DNA from: a bacterium
GTDB taxonomy: Bacteria > Patescibacteriota > Patescibacteriia > S139-126
Length of the DNA: 40,316 nt
Assembly: GCA_030666865.1 (NCBI GenBank)
Contig: DAOUWZ010000009.1
Span: 1 to 40,316, forward strand
Direction of reading: 5' to 3'
Position numbers and translations under genes: made by a program. Below are positions 1 through 8,576 of the stretch, in pieces; position 1 is the first letter of the stretch, and each line of letters starts with the position of its first letter. The notes under the pieces were generated by a model. It did no database searches and was not told where the DNA came from. It was given only the letters and a program-made list of their open reading frames with translations.

Positions 1-4
1 AATT

Positions 5-45
5 TTTCTTTTTCATTTTGCATTTTTATTTTTGATATTTGATTT
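5..45. repeat. 41-bp intergenic direct repeat, copy 1
   Basis: This T-rich segment is repeated at 1845-1885, in both cases just 3' of a minus-strand secretion-cluster gene. It contains the motif TTTTTGATATTTGATTT. Similar A/T words (TTTTTGATTTTTGATTT) recur elsewhere in the window, even inside leuS, so it belongs to a dispersed simple-sequence family rather than being a gene. Confidence 0.7.
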
Positions 46-49
46 ATTA

Positions 50-730
50 TTATCCCGTTCTTAATTTATTAACATTTACCAACTTTTGCTGTTCATAGGT
101 ATCAAGATTGTAAGTGTTATAATAAAGCTCTATCAAACTCTGAGTATCAAGCCTGGCTACTGATAAGCCAATACTACCCAAACTCGAAGACACAAAATCC
201 AATCTTTTTTCAAGCATTTCTTGATATTGTTCAAATTTTTCTTTTTTTAATTTTATTGTTGTCGCCGGCGCAAAAACTCCAGCCACTTTTTCAGAATATT
301 TTTTTTGTCCTGCTTGGCTGACAGGACTGTATGGCACAACAATATAAAATTTTTTACTCATAATATCACCAAGATCAACAAGTTCTTTGACATATTCCCG
401 ATAATCACTTATCTGCACCCTTAATAATTCATTAGTCAAAGCTTTTTCTCTCTCAGATAATTTTTCAATGTATGCATCCACATTCAATTTTCTTGATTGA
501 ATAACTATTTGCAAAGCAAAATCAAGGGAATTTAAAAAACTAACATAAGCAGAAATAGTCGCATTTTGTTCATCTTCAGATTTTAGAGCAAAATTTATTG
601 AAGATACCAAAAGTACAGCCCTCAATGTTCCATCTTTAAGAACTACGGCATTATTTTTAATCTCAGCAATATCAAGATATTTTTGCGTTGATACTGTAAT
701 TTTATTTCCAGCTAATTTTTTTGATTTCAT
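50..730 (-). CDS. TraC/VirB4 N-terminal-domain-like protein
   Basis: About 226 aa. I chose the internal ATG at 730 (MKSKKLAGNK) because the 23 residues upstream in the ORF track are low-complexity intergenic translation. The protein is soluble. It has an early beta-rich part (VVLKDGTLRAVLLVSSINF) followed by helical stretches with conserved-looking QLVIQSRK-type segments. This pattern is characteristic of the stand-alone TraC-like N-terminal domain that precedes VirB4 ATPases in Patescibacteria. It probably acts at the cytoplasmic face of a type IV secretion or conjugation-like channel, with PrgI encoded upstream at 1331-1765. The VirB4 ATPase itself would be expected beyond the left edge of the window. 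The family assignment rests on pattern recognition and on the neighbouring genes. Confidence 0.65.
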   Translation of the reverse strand: MKSKKLAGNKITVSTQKYLDIAEIKNNAVVLKDGTLRAVLLVSSINFALKSEDEQNATISAYVSFLNSLDFALQIVIQSRKLNVDAYIEKLSEREKALTNELLRVQISDYREYVKELVDLGDIMSKKFYIVVPYSPVSQAGQKKYSEKVAGVFAPATTIKLKKEKFEQYQEMLEKRLDFVSSSLGSIGLSVARLDTQSLIELYYNTYNLDTYEQQKLVNVNKLRTG

Positions 731-867
731 TATATTTATATCAAAACTAAAAATGTAAAAATAAAAATGATAATTAATTAAATAAATTCTAATATCCAAA
801 TAAACTGTTAAAAATCCAAATTAGAAAGCTCAAATATCAATTCAAATCCAAATAATTAAATACTAAG

Positions 868-1251
868 TTAATCGCCTTTCTTGTTTTTACTGCTTAAAAT
901 AATTTTTGAAAATATTAATGTTAATTCTTGAGCTTCTTGCCATAAATTCCTAGTCTTTTCTTTAAAATCTGAATTTGCCTTAATAATCATTCTTAACCAA
1001 TGTTTTGTTTCTTTGGCTTCTTTTTTACATATTGCTATTTTATGTTGAAAATCTTTTTTTGATTCTGCTCCATCTGCTTCTGCATAGTTTGCCCCAATAC
1101 TGGTAGCTGATCGTATTACTTGACTAATCAAAGGTCTATTAATTTCATTTCTTGGTAATTGTTTTACAAAATCTATTATATTTTCTCCAAACCTAGCTGT
1201 TCTTTCTTCTAGATCATATTTTACATTTGGATTTTGAGCTTGATTTGGCAT
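868..1251 (-). CDS. Four-helix bundle protein, S23 / 23S rRNA intervening-sequence family, copy A
   Basis: 127 aa. The core has the signatures YDLEERTARFGE, SIGANYAEAD, ESKKDFQHKI and KEAKETKHWL, typical of the TIGR02436-type four-helix bundle first seen in 23S rRNA intervening sequences. The same fold includes the Avd accessory proteins of diversity-generating retroelements, but no reverse transcriptase or template repeat is visible here. A very similar paralog lies at 3281-3643. The first ~11 residues (PNQAQNPN...) are encoded by a dispersed intergenic repeat also present at 26159-26182, so the N-terminus is probably repeat-derived. The gene sits between prgI and the TraC-like gene, which are otherwise expected to be adjacent, and looks like an inserted cassette. 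Its function in this setting is unknown. Confidence 0.85.
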   Translation of the reverse strand: MPNQAQNPNVKYDLEERTARFGENIIDFVKQLPRNEINRPLISQVIRSATSIGANYAEADGAESKKDFQHKIAICKKEAKETKHWLRMIIKANSDFKEKTRNLWQEAQELTLIFSKIILSSKNKKGD

Positions 1252-1330
1252 TTGGATTTTGTAATTTAGGTTTGGATGTTTATTATTTTATTTTTGATGT
1301 CAGCCTCGTCAGCTAGACGGGTTTGATTTA

Positions 1331-1765
1331 TTATTCCTCTCCCTTATAATACCCACCAGTATTCACAATCAAAGAAAGCTCTGACAAACGTGATGAATTT
1401 ATTAATTTTTCATCTTTCTTCACTAGACTAACTGCGCTAACTTCTTCAATCTCAGAGGCTTTATCTGCCTTCGATACTACTTGAACTTCTTTTCTCCAAA
1501 TACGAAGTGACGGTCTAACCGCAGTTTGGATTACATTTAAAATAAAAAGATGAAAGGGTGTACCATTAATTTTTAAAAAAGCGAAAGCACCGGCTATAAC
1601 CACCAACATCAAAGTTGACACCAAAAATAGCGAAAAATCAAATATCTTATTAAAAATAAAAGTAATACCCATGGTTAGAATTATTATCACAAATTGTCTA
1701 ACCGTGATTGGACCTAAAATTTTATTCTCAACATCAATAAATTGTGGTACTAGGAATTGCTGCAT
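1331..1765 (-). CDS. PrgI family membrane protein (T4SS)
   Basis: 144 aa. It begins MQQFLVPQFIDVENKILGP, followed by TVRQF and two transmembrane helices at roughly residues 25-43 and 47-67. The C-terminal tail is cytoplasmic and charged. This is the standard layout of the PrgI-family protein found next to TraC/VirB4 in Gram-positive and CPR type IV secretion clusters. It is a likely inner-membrane partner (VirB3-like) of the VirB4 ATPase. The gene lies in the same direction as the TraC-like gene (50-730), from which it is separated by an S23-type gene. The start is the only sensible ATG. Confidence 0.8.
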   Translation of the reverse strand: MQQFLVPQFIDVENKILGPITVRQFVIIILTMGITFIFNKIFDFSLFLVSTLMLVVIAGAFAFLKINGTPFHLFILNVIQTAVRPSLRIWRKEVQVVSKADKASEIEEVSAVSLVKKDEKLINSSRLSELSLIVNTGGYYKGEE

Positions 1766-1844
1766 AAATTTAATTCAAAACTCAAAATGTAAAAATAAAA
1801 ATGATAATTAATAATTTAAAATTATTTCTTTCCTTTTTGAATTC

Positions 1845-1885
1845 TTTCTTTTTCATTTTGCATTTTTATTTTTGATATTTGATTT
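1845..1885. repeat. 41-bp intergenic direct repeat, copy 2
   Basis: This is the second copy of the 5-45 repeat, located between prgI and the acidic 422-aa gene. The flank 1768-1812 also resembles 744-790 (an AAAATGTAAAAATAAAAATG-type word). The duplicated unit therefore seems to be a whole intergenic cassette. Confidence 0.7.
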
Positions 1886-1889
1886 TATT

Positions 1890-3158
1890 CTAATACTTCA
1901 TCTCTTTATTCAAATCTGTTATTTTCTCAAATTCCAACAAAGATAAGGTTTCTGTTCCAGCGCTAGTTTTAATGTCAATCACCCTACTGATTGATTTTCC
2001 GGTCTCCATACTTTCTCTGCCAATATCAACATACAATTTATAAAGCGGCGACTGGCGCCAGGCTTTTATACCCTCTACTTTCTTTATAAAAGATTCCTCA
2101 CCCAAAGCATCAACTTTTTCTTTTATCATTTTAATATTATCCAAAGAATTTGTCCCGGCTCTTCTTAGTTCTGAAATGCCCAAATATCTCAACTCGTCTA
2201 TTGGACTTCTTAAATGCGAAACTTGCCGGACATCCTCCATCTTTGGTCTTGGAGAATCTGACACTGTTTTTCGTATTACTCCGGAAGAACCAATTGTATC
2301 TTTCTTGATATCCAAATCTTCTTTCGGTTTAATAGTTGGCTGCTCAATCAATTGTGAAATTTCCGGGGCTTTGGTTAATTCTGGCTTTTCTTCTTCCAGT
2401 TGATCCGCCAGTTCTTCATGATAATCAACTTTTTTATCTAAATCTTCTGCTTCTTCTTCATCTTTTTTTGAAAAATCATAAATATCCTCTGACTGTTTAA
2501 TTAATTTATCAAGCTCTGTCTCTGGTTGTTTTGACTTATTTTCAGCTTCAATAATTTTCAATTTTTCTTCCATCAATAAAATCAATTTATCAGCATCTCC
2601 TTCGGAAAAACCTAATCCCCCTTCCGCTACCCGACGAACCAATACACTTTTGGTATCAGGTTTCTCACGCACATGTTTCAATCTAGCTAAAACAACATTT
2701 TTCAATTTGTTTTTTACCGCTTCATCATTTAATTGCAATCCGCTTTCTAATATCACTGCTTCTACATAAATTCCAAGATCAACCGCAGCTGATATGCTTT
2801 TGGCTGTAGCGATTTTTTGCACCTCTTCTTCATCTTCAGTATTGAAATAAAAAGCCGCGCCACTATCCTTGTGCCAAGGAGCAGGTGCTGGTGGAGCTAA
2901 TCTATCTTCTACCGGTTCTTTTGGTATTAAACCTTCTTCATCAAACAACTTTTCTTCCAGAACAGGTTGTTTAGTTTCAATTCGTTGTTTAGGTATTTCG
3001 GTGTCAGTAATCTTTTCACCATCAAATTTTTTCAATTGTCCGCCGATCAAAACTTTGTACGAACCATCTTTATCTTTGACAACGATTTCGTCAGACACAT
3101 CGAAATCTAATTTATCTTTCTCGGTTTGCTCATCTAAATTGTTTGGGTTGTCTGTCAT
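1890..3158 (-). CDS. Acidic cytoplasmic protein of the secretion cluster, unknown function
   Basis: 422 aa, strongly acidic, with no signal peptide or transmembrane helix. Residues 1-95 are charged and Pro-containing, probably disordered (LAPPAPAPWHKDSGAAFYF at the end of this part). Residues ~100-210 are predicted to be helical. A long Glu/Asp/Lys linker follows, and the C-terminal ~90 residues form another helical unit starting at SPIDELRYLGISELRRAG. The N-terminus has a short beta hairpin (DGSYKVLIGGQLKKFDG). I do not recognise a named family. Its place between PrgI and the VirB6-like module suggests a cytoplasmic scaffold or regulatory subunit of the same machine, but that is inference from context only. 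Confidence 0.6.
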   Translation of the reverse strand: MTDNPNNLDEQTEKDKLDFDVSDEIVVKDKDGSYKVLIGGQLKKFDGEKITDTEIPKQRIETKQPVLEEKLFDEEGLIPKEPVEDRLAPPAPAPWHKDSGAAFYFNTEDEEEVQKIATAKSISAAVDLGIYVEAVILESGLQLNDEAVKNKLKNVVLARLKHVREKPDTKSVLVRRVAEGGLGFSEGDADKLILLMEEKLKIIEAENKSKQPETELDKLIKQSEDIYDFSKKDEEEAEDLDKKVDYHEELADQLEEEKPELTKAPEISQLIEQPTIKPKEDLDIKKDTIGSSGVIRKTVSDSPRPKMEDVRQVSHLRSPIDELRYLGISELRRAGTNSLDNIKMIKEKVDALGEESFIKKVEGIKAWRQSPLYKLYVDIGRESMETGKSISRVIDIKTSAGTETLSLLEFEKITDLNKEMKY

Positions 3159-3280
3159 ATTATTTTATATAAATTTATATAATTTCTAATTAACCTAATT
3201 ATTCTAATTTCTAATCAATCACCAACAATCAAACTCCAAAATACCACACCTCCCTTTCAGTTAATTCATTGCAATATAAT

Positions 3281-3643
3281 TTATTTTAACTTATTTCTAA
3301 TAGAATTAAAAATTAAATTCAATTCTTTTGCCTCCTGCCACAATACTCTAGCTTCATCTTTTAATTCAGCAACTGCTACACTTGTCATTCTTAACCAATG
3401 CTTTGTTTCTCTAGCTTCTTTCTTACAAATCCCAATCTTATGATTAAAGTCCTTTTTAGATTCAGCGTCATCAGCTTCACAATAATTAGCTCCTACACTA
3501 GTACCTGCCTTTACAAGTTGATTGATAATTGACATAGTAACTGTATTTTTTGGTATTTTTTTAGAAAACTTAATAATTTCTTCACCAAATCTAGCTGTTC
3601 TTTCTTCTAAATCATATTTTCTACCTCCCTCCTCCTTGGTCAT
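3281..3643 (-). CDS. Four-helix bundle protein, S23 / 23S rRNA intervening-sequence family, copy B
   Basis: 120 aa, a paralog of 868-1251 with the same blocks (KYDLEERTARFGE, SVGANYCEAD, ESKKDFNHKI, KEARETKHWL). The start ATG is followed at once by ACCAAGGAGGAGGGAGG, a purine-rich Shine-Dalgarno-like tract that lies inside the first codons. No in-frame start lies between it and the conserved core, so the upstream ATG is kept. Both paralogs interrupt the secretion operon. An immobile rRNA intervening-sequence context is excluded because no rRNA is present. Confidence 0.85.
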   Translation of the reverse strand: MTKEEGGRKYDLEERTARFGEEIIKFSKKIPKNTVTMSIINQLVKAGTSVGANYCEADDAESKKDFNHKIGICKKEARETKHWLRMTSVAVAELKDEARVLWQEAKELNLIFNSIRNKLK

Positions 3644-3680
3644 TGATGTTTGATTAGATCAATTAGAAATTAGGTAATTA

Positions 3681-3700
3681 CCTGCCTGCCGACAGGCAGG
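3681..3700. repeat. CCTGCCTGCC-type palindromic repeat (R2), copy 1
   Basis: A 20-bp near-perfect palindrome, CCTGCCTGCC/GACAGGCAGG, in the gap between the 469-aa gene and S23 copy B. It belongs to the family also seen at 8482, 18300, 20211 and 35235. It could fold into a hairpin in RNA. Confidence 0.85.
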
Positions 3701-3725
3701 AAAATTTTATTCTTTTATTCCCAAA

Positions 3726-5135
3726 CTATTTCTCTAAATATAACTTATTTTCTTTTTCTATAATTTCTTTCCACTTAAATTCTCCGGATTCCAGATCTCC
3801 GTACGCAATAGCAATATACTGTTTATCACCCGCCTGCCCTTCGTAGCCTTGGCGAAGTGGGGCCCGTTTCAATTCATTGACCAATTTAATAGCCAATACG
3901 GCTGATTCATTTTCAGACAATCTTAAAATATCTTTCAAAATATGCTGCAAAAAATAAGAAAGATAAACTGGCTCTCGCAATCCTTTGGAAAAATGTTCAG
4001 CCAACTGGGCGGTAAATTTCTTTTGCAAATGCGCTACAAATATTTCTTTGATTTTTTGATCTCGCTCAAATATCTCATCCAAATGCCCAAAATACGCCAA
4101 AGTATAAAGCCCGGCCACAATCTTTTCTTTATCTTTGCTGTTTATCGCCTGATGAAAATATTTTTGGAACTGTGCTGGTTTGATATACAACTTTTTATCT
4201 TTCGTCATCTCAGATTTTATACTATTCCAATTCAAAGAAGACAAAATATATTTTTCCATCAATTGATTTTGTTTATTAGCAATTTCTTTAGGAATTTCTC
4301 TAGTAATAGAATTAACTCCCTTAGTCGTACTAAATAAACTAAATACGCCGTCGATAACTTCTGATATATTTGGCTTATTTATTGATTCTACTGTTCCTTT
4401 GTTGAATATTCTAACACCTTCTGTTTTATCATCTATAAACAAATACACCTCCTCAATACCAGACGGATCCAAAGAAGAAGTTTTTAACACCTTGTAGAAA
4501 CTCAACAAATGTAAAACTTTACGCCTTTCTTCTAGTCCAATCTTCTTTTTATTTTGTAATTTATCAAGATATTTATTAATATTAACTAAATCAAGTGGTT
4601 TATTGTTATTTTCTTTATAAAAATCCTGTAACAATTTCCCAACTGTCATTATGTTATGTTGCGGACTAGAATGATTCTCTTTTAATTGGTCTTCATCTAA
4701 AATTTCATATGAAAATAACTCCTGTTTATTTTCTTGCAAAGCTTCAAGAACTTTCTCTTTATATGCATCCCTGTCAGCATAAACAAAAATTCTCATCATA
4801 CAAACATCAAACAAATCAAAAAAAGTTTGATCAATAAAAGAATCAATATTGTACTGCTCTACCCAATACTTCATAAAAAAATCTGACAATTCCTCCGCTT
4901 CTATTCGATTTAAAGTCAAAAACTTAAATTTTATATAATAATCAAAATATACCCTATATTTATCAGGATAAGTATCTTTGAATTCATCATTACCTACTAA
5001 TACATCTTTCATATTTTTAATATAGGCATAAGCCTCTTTGGTTAAATTAAACATCAATATCTCATCAGCCATTTTTTTTATATGGTCAAATGTATCATTC
5101 TGGGCCAAATTGTTCATTAAATTTTTGTCAATCAT
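3726..5135 (-). CDS. Conserved-context soluble protein, coupled to VirB6-like gene, unknown function
   Basis: 469 aa. It is mostly alpha-helical, with no signal peptide or membrane segment. Its ATG overlaps the TGA stop of the upstream VirB6-like gene (ATGA at 5132-5135), so translation is probably coupled and the products are likely to work together. I do not recognise a catalytic motif. Residues ~245-290 contain a beta-containing stretch (GVRIFNKGTVES), and the C-terminal third is helical. Near the C-terminus the segment APLRQGYEGQAG is encoded by a GC-rich genomic repeat (3829-3866), so the tail carries an in-frame repeat insertion. A cytoplasmic subunit of the type IV secretion-like complex is the most economical guess. 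Confidence 0.6.
   Translation of the reverse strand: MIDKNLMNNLAQNDTFDHIKKMADEILMFNLTKEAYAYIKNMKDVLVGNDEFKDTYPDKYRVYFDYYIKFKFLTLNRIEAEELSDFFMKYWVEQYNIDSFIDQTFFDLFDVCMMRIFVYADRDAYKEKVLEALQENKQELFSYEILDEDQLKENHSSPQHNIMTVGKLLQDFYKENNNKPLDLVNINKYLDKLQNKKKIGLEERRKVLHLLSFYKVLKTSSLDPSGIEEVYLFIDDKTEGVRIFNKGTVESINKPNISEVIDGVFSLFSTTKGVNSITREIPKEIANKQNQLMEKYILSSLNWNSIKSEMTKDKKLYIKPAQFQKYFHQAINSKDKEKIVAGLYTLAYFGHLDEIFERDQKIKEIFVAHLQKKFTAQLAEHFSKGLREPVYLSYFLQHILKDILRLSENESAVLAIKLVNELKRAPLRQGYEGQAGDKQYIAIAYGDLESGEFKWKEIIEKENKLYLEK
3829..3866. repeat. GC-rich repeat inserted in frame in a coding sequence
   Basis: The segment CCGCCTGCCCTTCGTAGCC...GGCGAAGTGGGGC is much richer in GC than the surrounding gene and contains the inverted words CTTCG/CGAAG. 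Its translation is APLRQGYEGQAG. The composition contrast and resemblance to the intergenic GC-rich palindromes suggest insertion of a dispersed repeat into the gene. Confidence 0.65.
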
Positions 5136-8100
5136 AATTTAAATATTTTATCTGCAATTGCGTCAAGTGAAGGATTTTTTTCAATTTGCTTAATAGCACT
5201 CATGAGATTACGATAAAGAGTTGAATTTAACTCTCCTTGAGCAAGCATTTTATCCAAAACGCCAGTGGTTCTATTGGCATTATATAAATTCATAATAATA
5301 TTTGGATTCATTTCACCTTTAGGTATCTGTGCAGCAATATGCGGACCAATTATTTTAAGTACGGACAAACCTAGCTTACCCATTTCAAAATCCCTACCTC
5401 CTTCATTGTTAGGTCTTTCACCTCCATACGCCAATCGGTTAAAATTACGAGCCACTTCACGCGGATTACGCTTCATTATCTCAGCCAATGCCGCTTTGAC
5501 ATGATCTTTTTCTGACATCCATTTATACTCTCCATGTTCAACATTAACTGTTCTAGCTGTCTCCCAATGACCAATTTTTTCATTGAGATATGAAATATCA
5601 CTAGCCAGAGCCATAGCGTCCCCTCGATTATATCCTCCCTTGTCAATCAATTCTTTTTCTACAAATTGCTGCATACCCTTATGATCACTAGAAAAACCAG
5701 CATAATTTAAAAATTCATTGTCATTGCCGTCAGATGTCATTTTCTTCAGCACAGCTGACATCTTGGCATGATCTTTAGTTTTCTGCGCTTTCAGAAAAAA
5801 TTCCCATAACTCACTATCACTATCAATATCTGCTACTTTTTTATACTCTTCCTGTTCCAATGTTTTACGAGCCGACCGCCGATAATATTTGGATGTTGGC
5901 GGAGCTACCTTTATGGCTTTTTTCTTAAGTTTATCTCTTTCATTTACTAGCTTATCAAGATCAGCTTTTAAAGCAGATTGGTCTGCTGTTGTTAATGGCT
6001 CAACATTTACCTTAATTTCTAAATCATCAATAGAACCTTGTAAATCTTTTTTAAAATTATCTAATGAAACACCTTCTAACTTGGTTTTTACTCCGATATC
6101 ACCATAAGCACCAGCTTCTGCTTGCTGTGATATATCCTTCTTATTTTTCATATCATCAATATATTGCTGATATTGCTTATATTTTGTTGACTCTTCTTGT
6201 AATGAATCTTTTTCACTATCATAAATAGCTTGCTGCTTATCTTTTTCTTTCTTAAAATCAGTCTCTGCTTTACCATCTCCCCTAGTTTTAGCTAAACGTT
6301 CGTTATATTCAGCAGCATCTCTTTTCTGTTTACTAGTACTCATTCTTTTACCATTTTCTTGTAAATTACCAGTCGAAACATTCAATCCAGCCTCTGCTTC
6401 TCCTAATGTCATATATCCACTTTGTACAGCTAACAATTCTGTCTCAGATGTGTTTAATTTTTCTTGCAACTTAGTTCGTTGGCGTACAGCTAATTGCTCG
6501 TCACTTGATGTGGTTAATATATGCTCAGTATCTTTCTTGGTTTTTTCTTCTACTGCAATCTTTTTCTCAACATCTGTACGGTTCTTTCCCCAATTTTTAT
6601 TATTCTCATTCAACTGAGTTAACTGATTATTAAATTCTGTATCATGGCCTGTTTTTATATCCCAATTTTTATTATCCGCCAAATCATCATATGAAGCATC
6701 ACTTAATTTACCACTGCCCTGCCAATTGGCATGATCTTGTAAATTATCTACTATCCCTTTTTCAGTCTTATTATAATTTTCTCGACCTAAAGATATATTA
6801 CCTTCAAGCATAACTATTTGATCTTGGGCTTTATCTCTTTTTTCCTCCAGTTCATTCTTTTCTGTCTTACCTAAACCATCCTTATGTAATAATTGAGTAT
6901 TTATCTCGTCTATCTCTTTCTGCTTGGCAGCAATTTCGCGATATTTAGTCCCAGCACGAATTTTACGACCTCTCACCAAATCTCCTGCGGTACCAGCAAA
7001 TCCTCTTTCAGCAATATCCCGAGCAGTACCACGTGCTGTAGCCAAACGTATATTTTTTTTGTGTTCTCTGGCCTCTTTCCAAGCAGTCTTCCAGTCGTTA
7101 GGATTTAAAGAAATACCAGTTTTAGATGCCTGTAACTCATTTAAATACCCAGGGGCATTCTTAGTTTGCTTAGCTGCCCAGCCGACCGCGGCGGCGCCGG
7201 ACATCAACATACCAGCTTTGGTGCCGTATTGCTGTACTTTTTGCGCAAAACCACCCACCAAACTTCCTGATTGTTGCGCCATTTTTTGCGAAATCGCGAG
7301 TCCACCCATCAACAGCGCCATCATTACCATATATTGCAATAAATCCTCTCCTCTGACTTCAGTACCAACAATTGATTTGCCGCCAATACCTTGATCCATA
7401 TCTTTACCTCCCGCCTTTTCAACAACAAATTCTTTCCCTAAATTTCCTCGTTGCATCGTCAACAATGCCAGCCACAAAAAGAAAGCAATGACTGGTCCAG
7501 AAGTTAAATGCTGGAAAAACATCTGCCACCATTGAGTCCAATATTTTGGCATGCCAGCATAAGCCAAATATGCTAACGGGGAAATAATAATCAAAACCCA
7601 AAGCATAGCAATACGATACAACAAGACAGCAATCATTATCAAAATAATCATATCAGCCACCAATATCATGACCAATGCCATTATGGCAGCGCTAACCAAA
7701 GCGCCGTCTACTGACCAATCAGCTTCACCGGTTTCATTAACCAAAGCCAAGGTTTTATAAATACCAAAACCATCGGCAAAATTTCCAGCAGCTGCATCTT
7801 TGAATCCATTGACAAAGGTAAGCATTATTACCTGAAAAAAATCTATTAAAAATCCACAAATTAATTTAGAAAAATTAATTAAAACAGCCATTATAAGCAA
7901 TTTAGCTAATAATTTTTCATAATGATATGACTGGATTTTCAAAATTGTAGAAAAGGCAATAATCAATAAAATTACAATAAAAAACATATTCGCCACATCT
8001 CTGACCAAAGACCAGCCAGTCTGCACCATAGGCAAAGTGATGAATTGATTGAACTGAGCCACCATTACTAAAATTTCCACAAACCAAGTAAAAAGATGAC

Positions 8101-8290
8101 CAAGCAAACCAACAAAAAACATTATCACCTTTACAACAATATCTGTCAAAAAACTTGTACCTGCTAATGTTGGGTGAATAAAAACCACCAGACTGCCAAT
8201 TACAACAGCAAGCACAATAAAAATACGGAATAATACTCTATTCCTGGAAGTAAAAGCATTCATTAATAATTGGGGAATTTTTGCTAACAT
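5132..8290 (-). CDS. VirB6/TrbL-like polytopic membrane protein with long coiled-coil C-terminus
   Basis: About 1052 aa. I prefer the ATG at 8290 (MLAKIPQLLM) to the TTG two codons upstream. Residues ~20-340 contain about seven or eight hydrophobic helices, including MILVADMIILIMIAVLLYR and LWVLIIISPLAYLAYAGMP. The W-rich motif PKYWTQWWQMFFQHL and the block GPVIAFFLWLALL are typical of VirB6/TrbL-type channel proteins. Residues ~460-1050 are soluble, highly charged and coiled-coil-rich, much longer than a classical VirB6. The last part has a possible globular domain. It likely forms the inner-membrane channel of the secretion machine. The downstream gene overlaps it by 4 nt. Confidence 0.75.
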   Translation of the reverse strand: MLAKIPQLLMNAFTSRNRVLFRIFIVLAVVIGSLVVFIHPTLAGTSFLTDIVVKVIMFFVGLLGHLFTWFVEILVMVAQFNQFITLPMVQTGWSLVRDVANMFFIVILLIIAFSTILKIQSYHYEKLLAKLLIMAVLINFSKLICGFLIDFFQVIMLTFVNGFKDAAAGNFADGFGIYKTLALVNETGEADWSVDGALVSAAIMALVMILVADMIILIMIAVLLYRIAMLWVLIIISPLAYLAYAGMPKYWTQWWQMFFQHLTSGPVIAFFLWLALLTMQRGNLGKEFVVEKAGGKDMDQGIGGKSIVGTEVRGEDLLQYMVMMALLMGGLAISQKMAQQSGSLVGGFAQKVQQYGTKAGMLMSGAAAVGWAAKQTKNAPGYLNELQASKTGISLNPNDWKTAWKEAREHKKNIRLATARGTARDIAERGFAGTAGDLVRGRKIRAGTKYREIAAKQKEIDEINTQLLHKDGLGKTEKNELEEKRDKAQDQIVMLEGNISLGRENYNKTEKGIVDNLQDHANWQGSGKLSDASYDDLADNKNWDIKTGHDTEFNNQLTQLNENNKNWGKNRTDVEKKIAVEEKTKKDTEHILTTSSDEQLAVRQRTKLQEKLNTSETELLAVQSGYMTLGEAEAGLNVSTGNLQENGKRMSTSKQKRDAAEYNERLAKTRGDGKAETDFKKEKDKQQAIYDSEKDSLQEESTKYKQYQQYIDDMKNKKDISQQAEAGAYGDIGVKTKLEGVSLDNFKKDLQGSIDDLEIKVNVEPLTTADQSALKADLDKLVNERDKLKKKAIKVAPPTSKYYRRSARKTLEQEEYKKVADIDSDSELWEFFLKAQKTKDHAKMSAVLKKMTSDGNDNEFLNYAGFSSDHKGMQQFVEKELIDKGGYNRGDAMALASDISYLNEKIGHWETARTVNVEHGEYKWMSEKDHVKAALAEIMKRNPREVARNFNRLAYGGERPNNEGGRDFEMGKLGLSVLKIIGPHIAAQIPKGEMNPNIIMNLYNANRTTGVLDKMLAQGELNSTLYRNLMSAIKQIEKNPSLDAIADKIFKL

Positions 8291-8481
8291 TTCCAATAGA
8301 AATGATTAAAACTATTTTATTTTTTCAAATAAATTATACCAAATTTTTGATATTTATACAAATACAAAAAAGATTTATGATTTACGATTTAAGAATTTAT
8401 TATCCGCTCCTTAATCCTCTCTAATATGAATTATTAATAAGATTGCCTGCTATCCACTTTTCCAATCTAACAACTACAACC

Positions 8482-8501
8482 CCTGTCTGCCGGCAGGCAG
8501 G
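8482..8501. repeat. CCTGCCTGCC-type palindromic repeat (R2), copy 2
   Basis: CCTGTCTGCCGGCAGGCAGG, a one-mismatch copy of the R2 palindrome. It lies in the divergent gap (8291-8576) between the VirB6-like gene and the plus-strand gene. The rest of the gap is AT-rich and must hold both promoters, but no clear -35/-10 pair could be fixed. Confidence 0.85.
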
Positions 8502-8576
8502 TAGCTTAATCACTAATACATTTGTAATAAACTCCTAATTTTCCTATAATTAATATAATAATACTAATATTCTCAA

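Noticed and set aside
731-799. First 23 residues of the TraC-like ORF
   Set aside because: They are Ile/Tyr/Phe-rich translation of an intergenic A/T repeat that also occurs near 1768-1812, so the ATG at 730 is preferred.
868-3643. Diversity-generating retroelement based on S23/Avd-like proteins
   Set aside because: No reverse transcriptase, template repeat or variable C-type lectin gene is visible, so the fold similarity alone is not sufficient.
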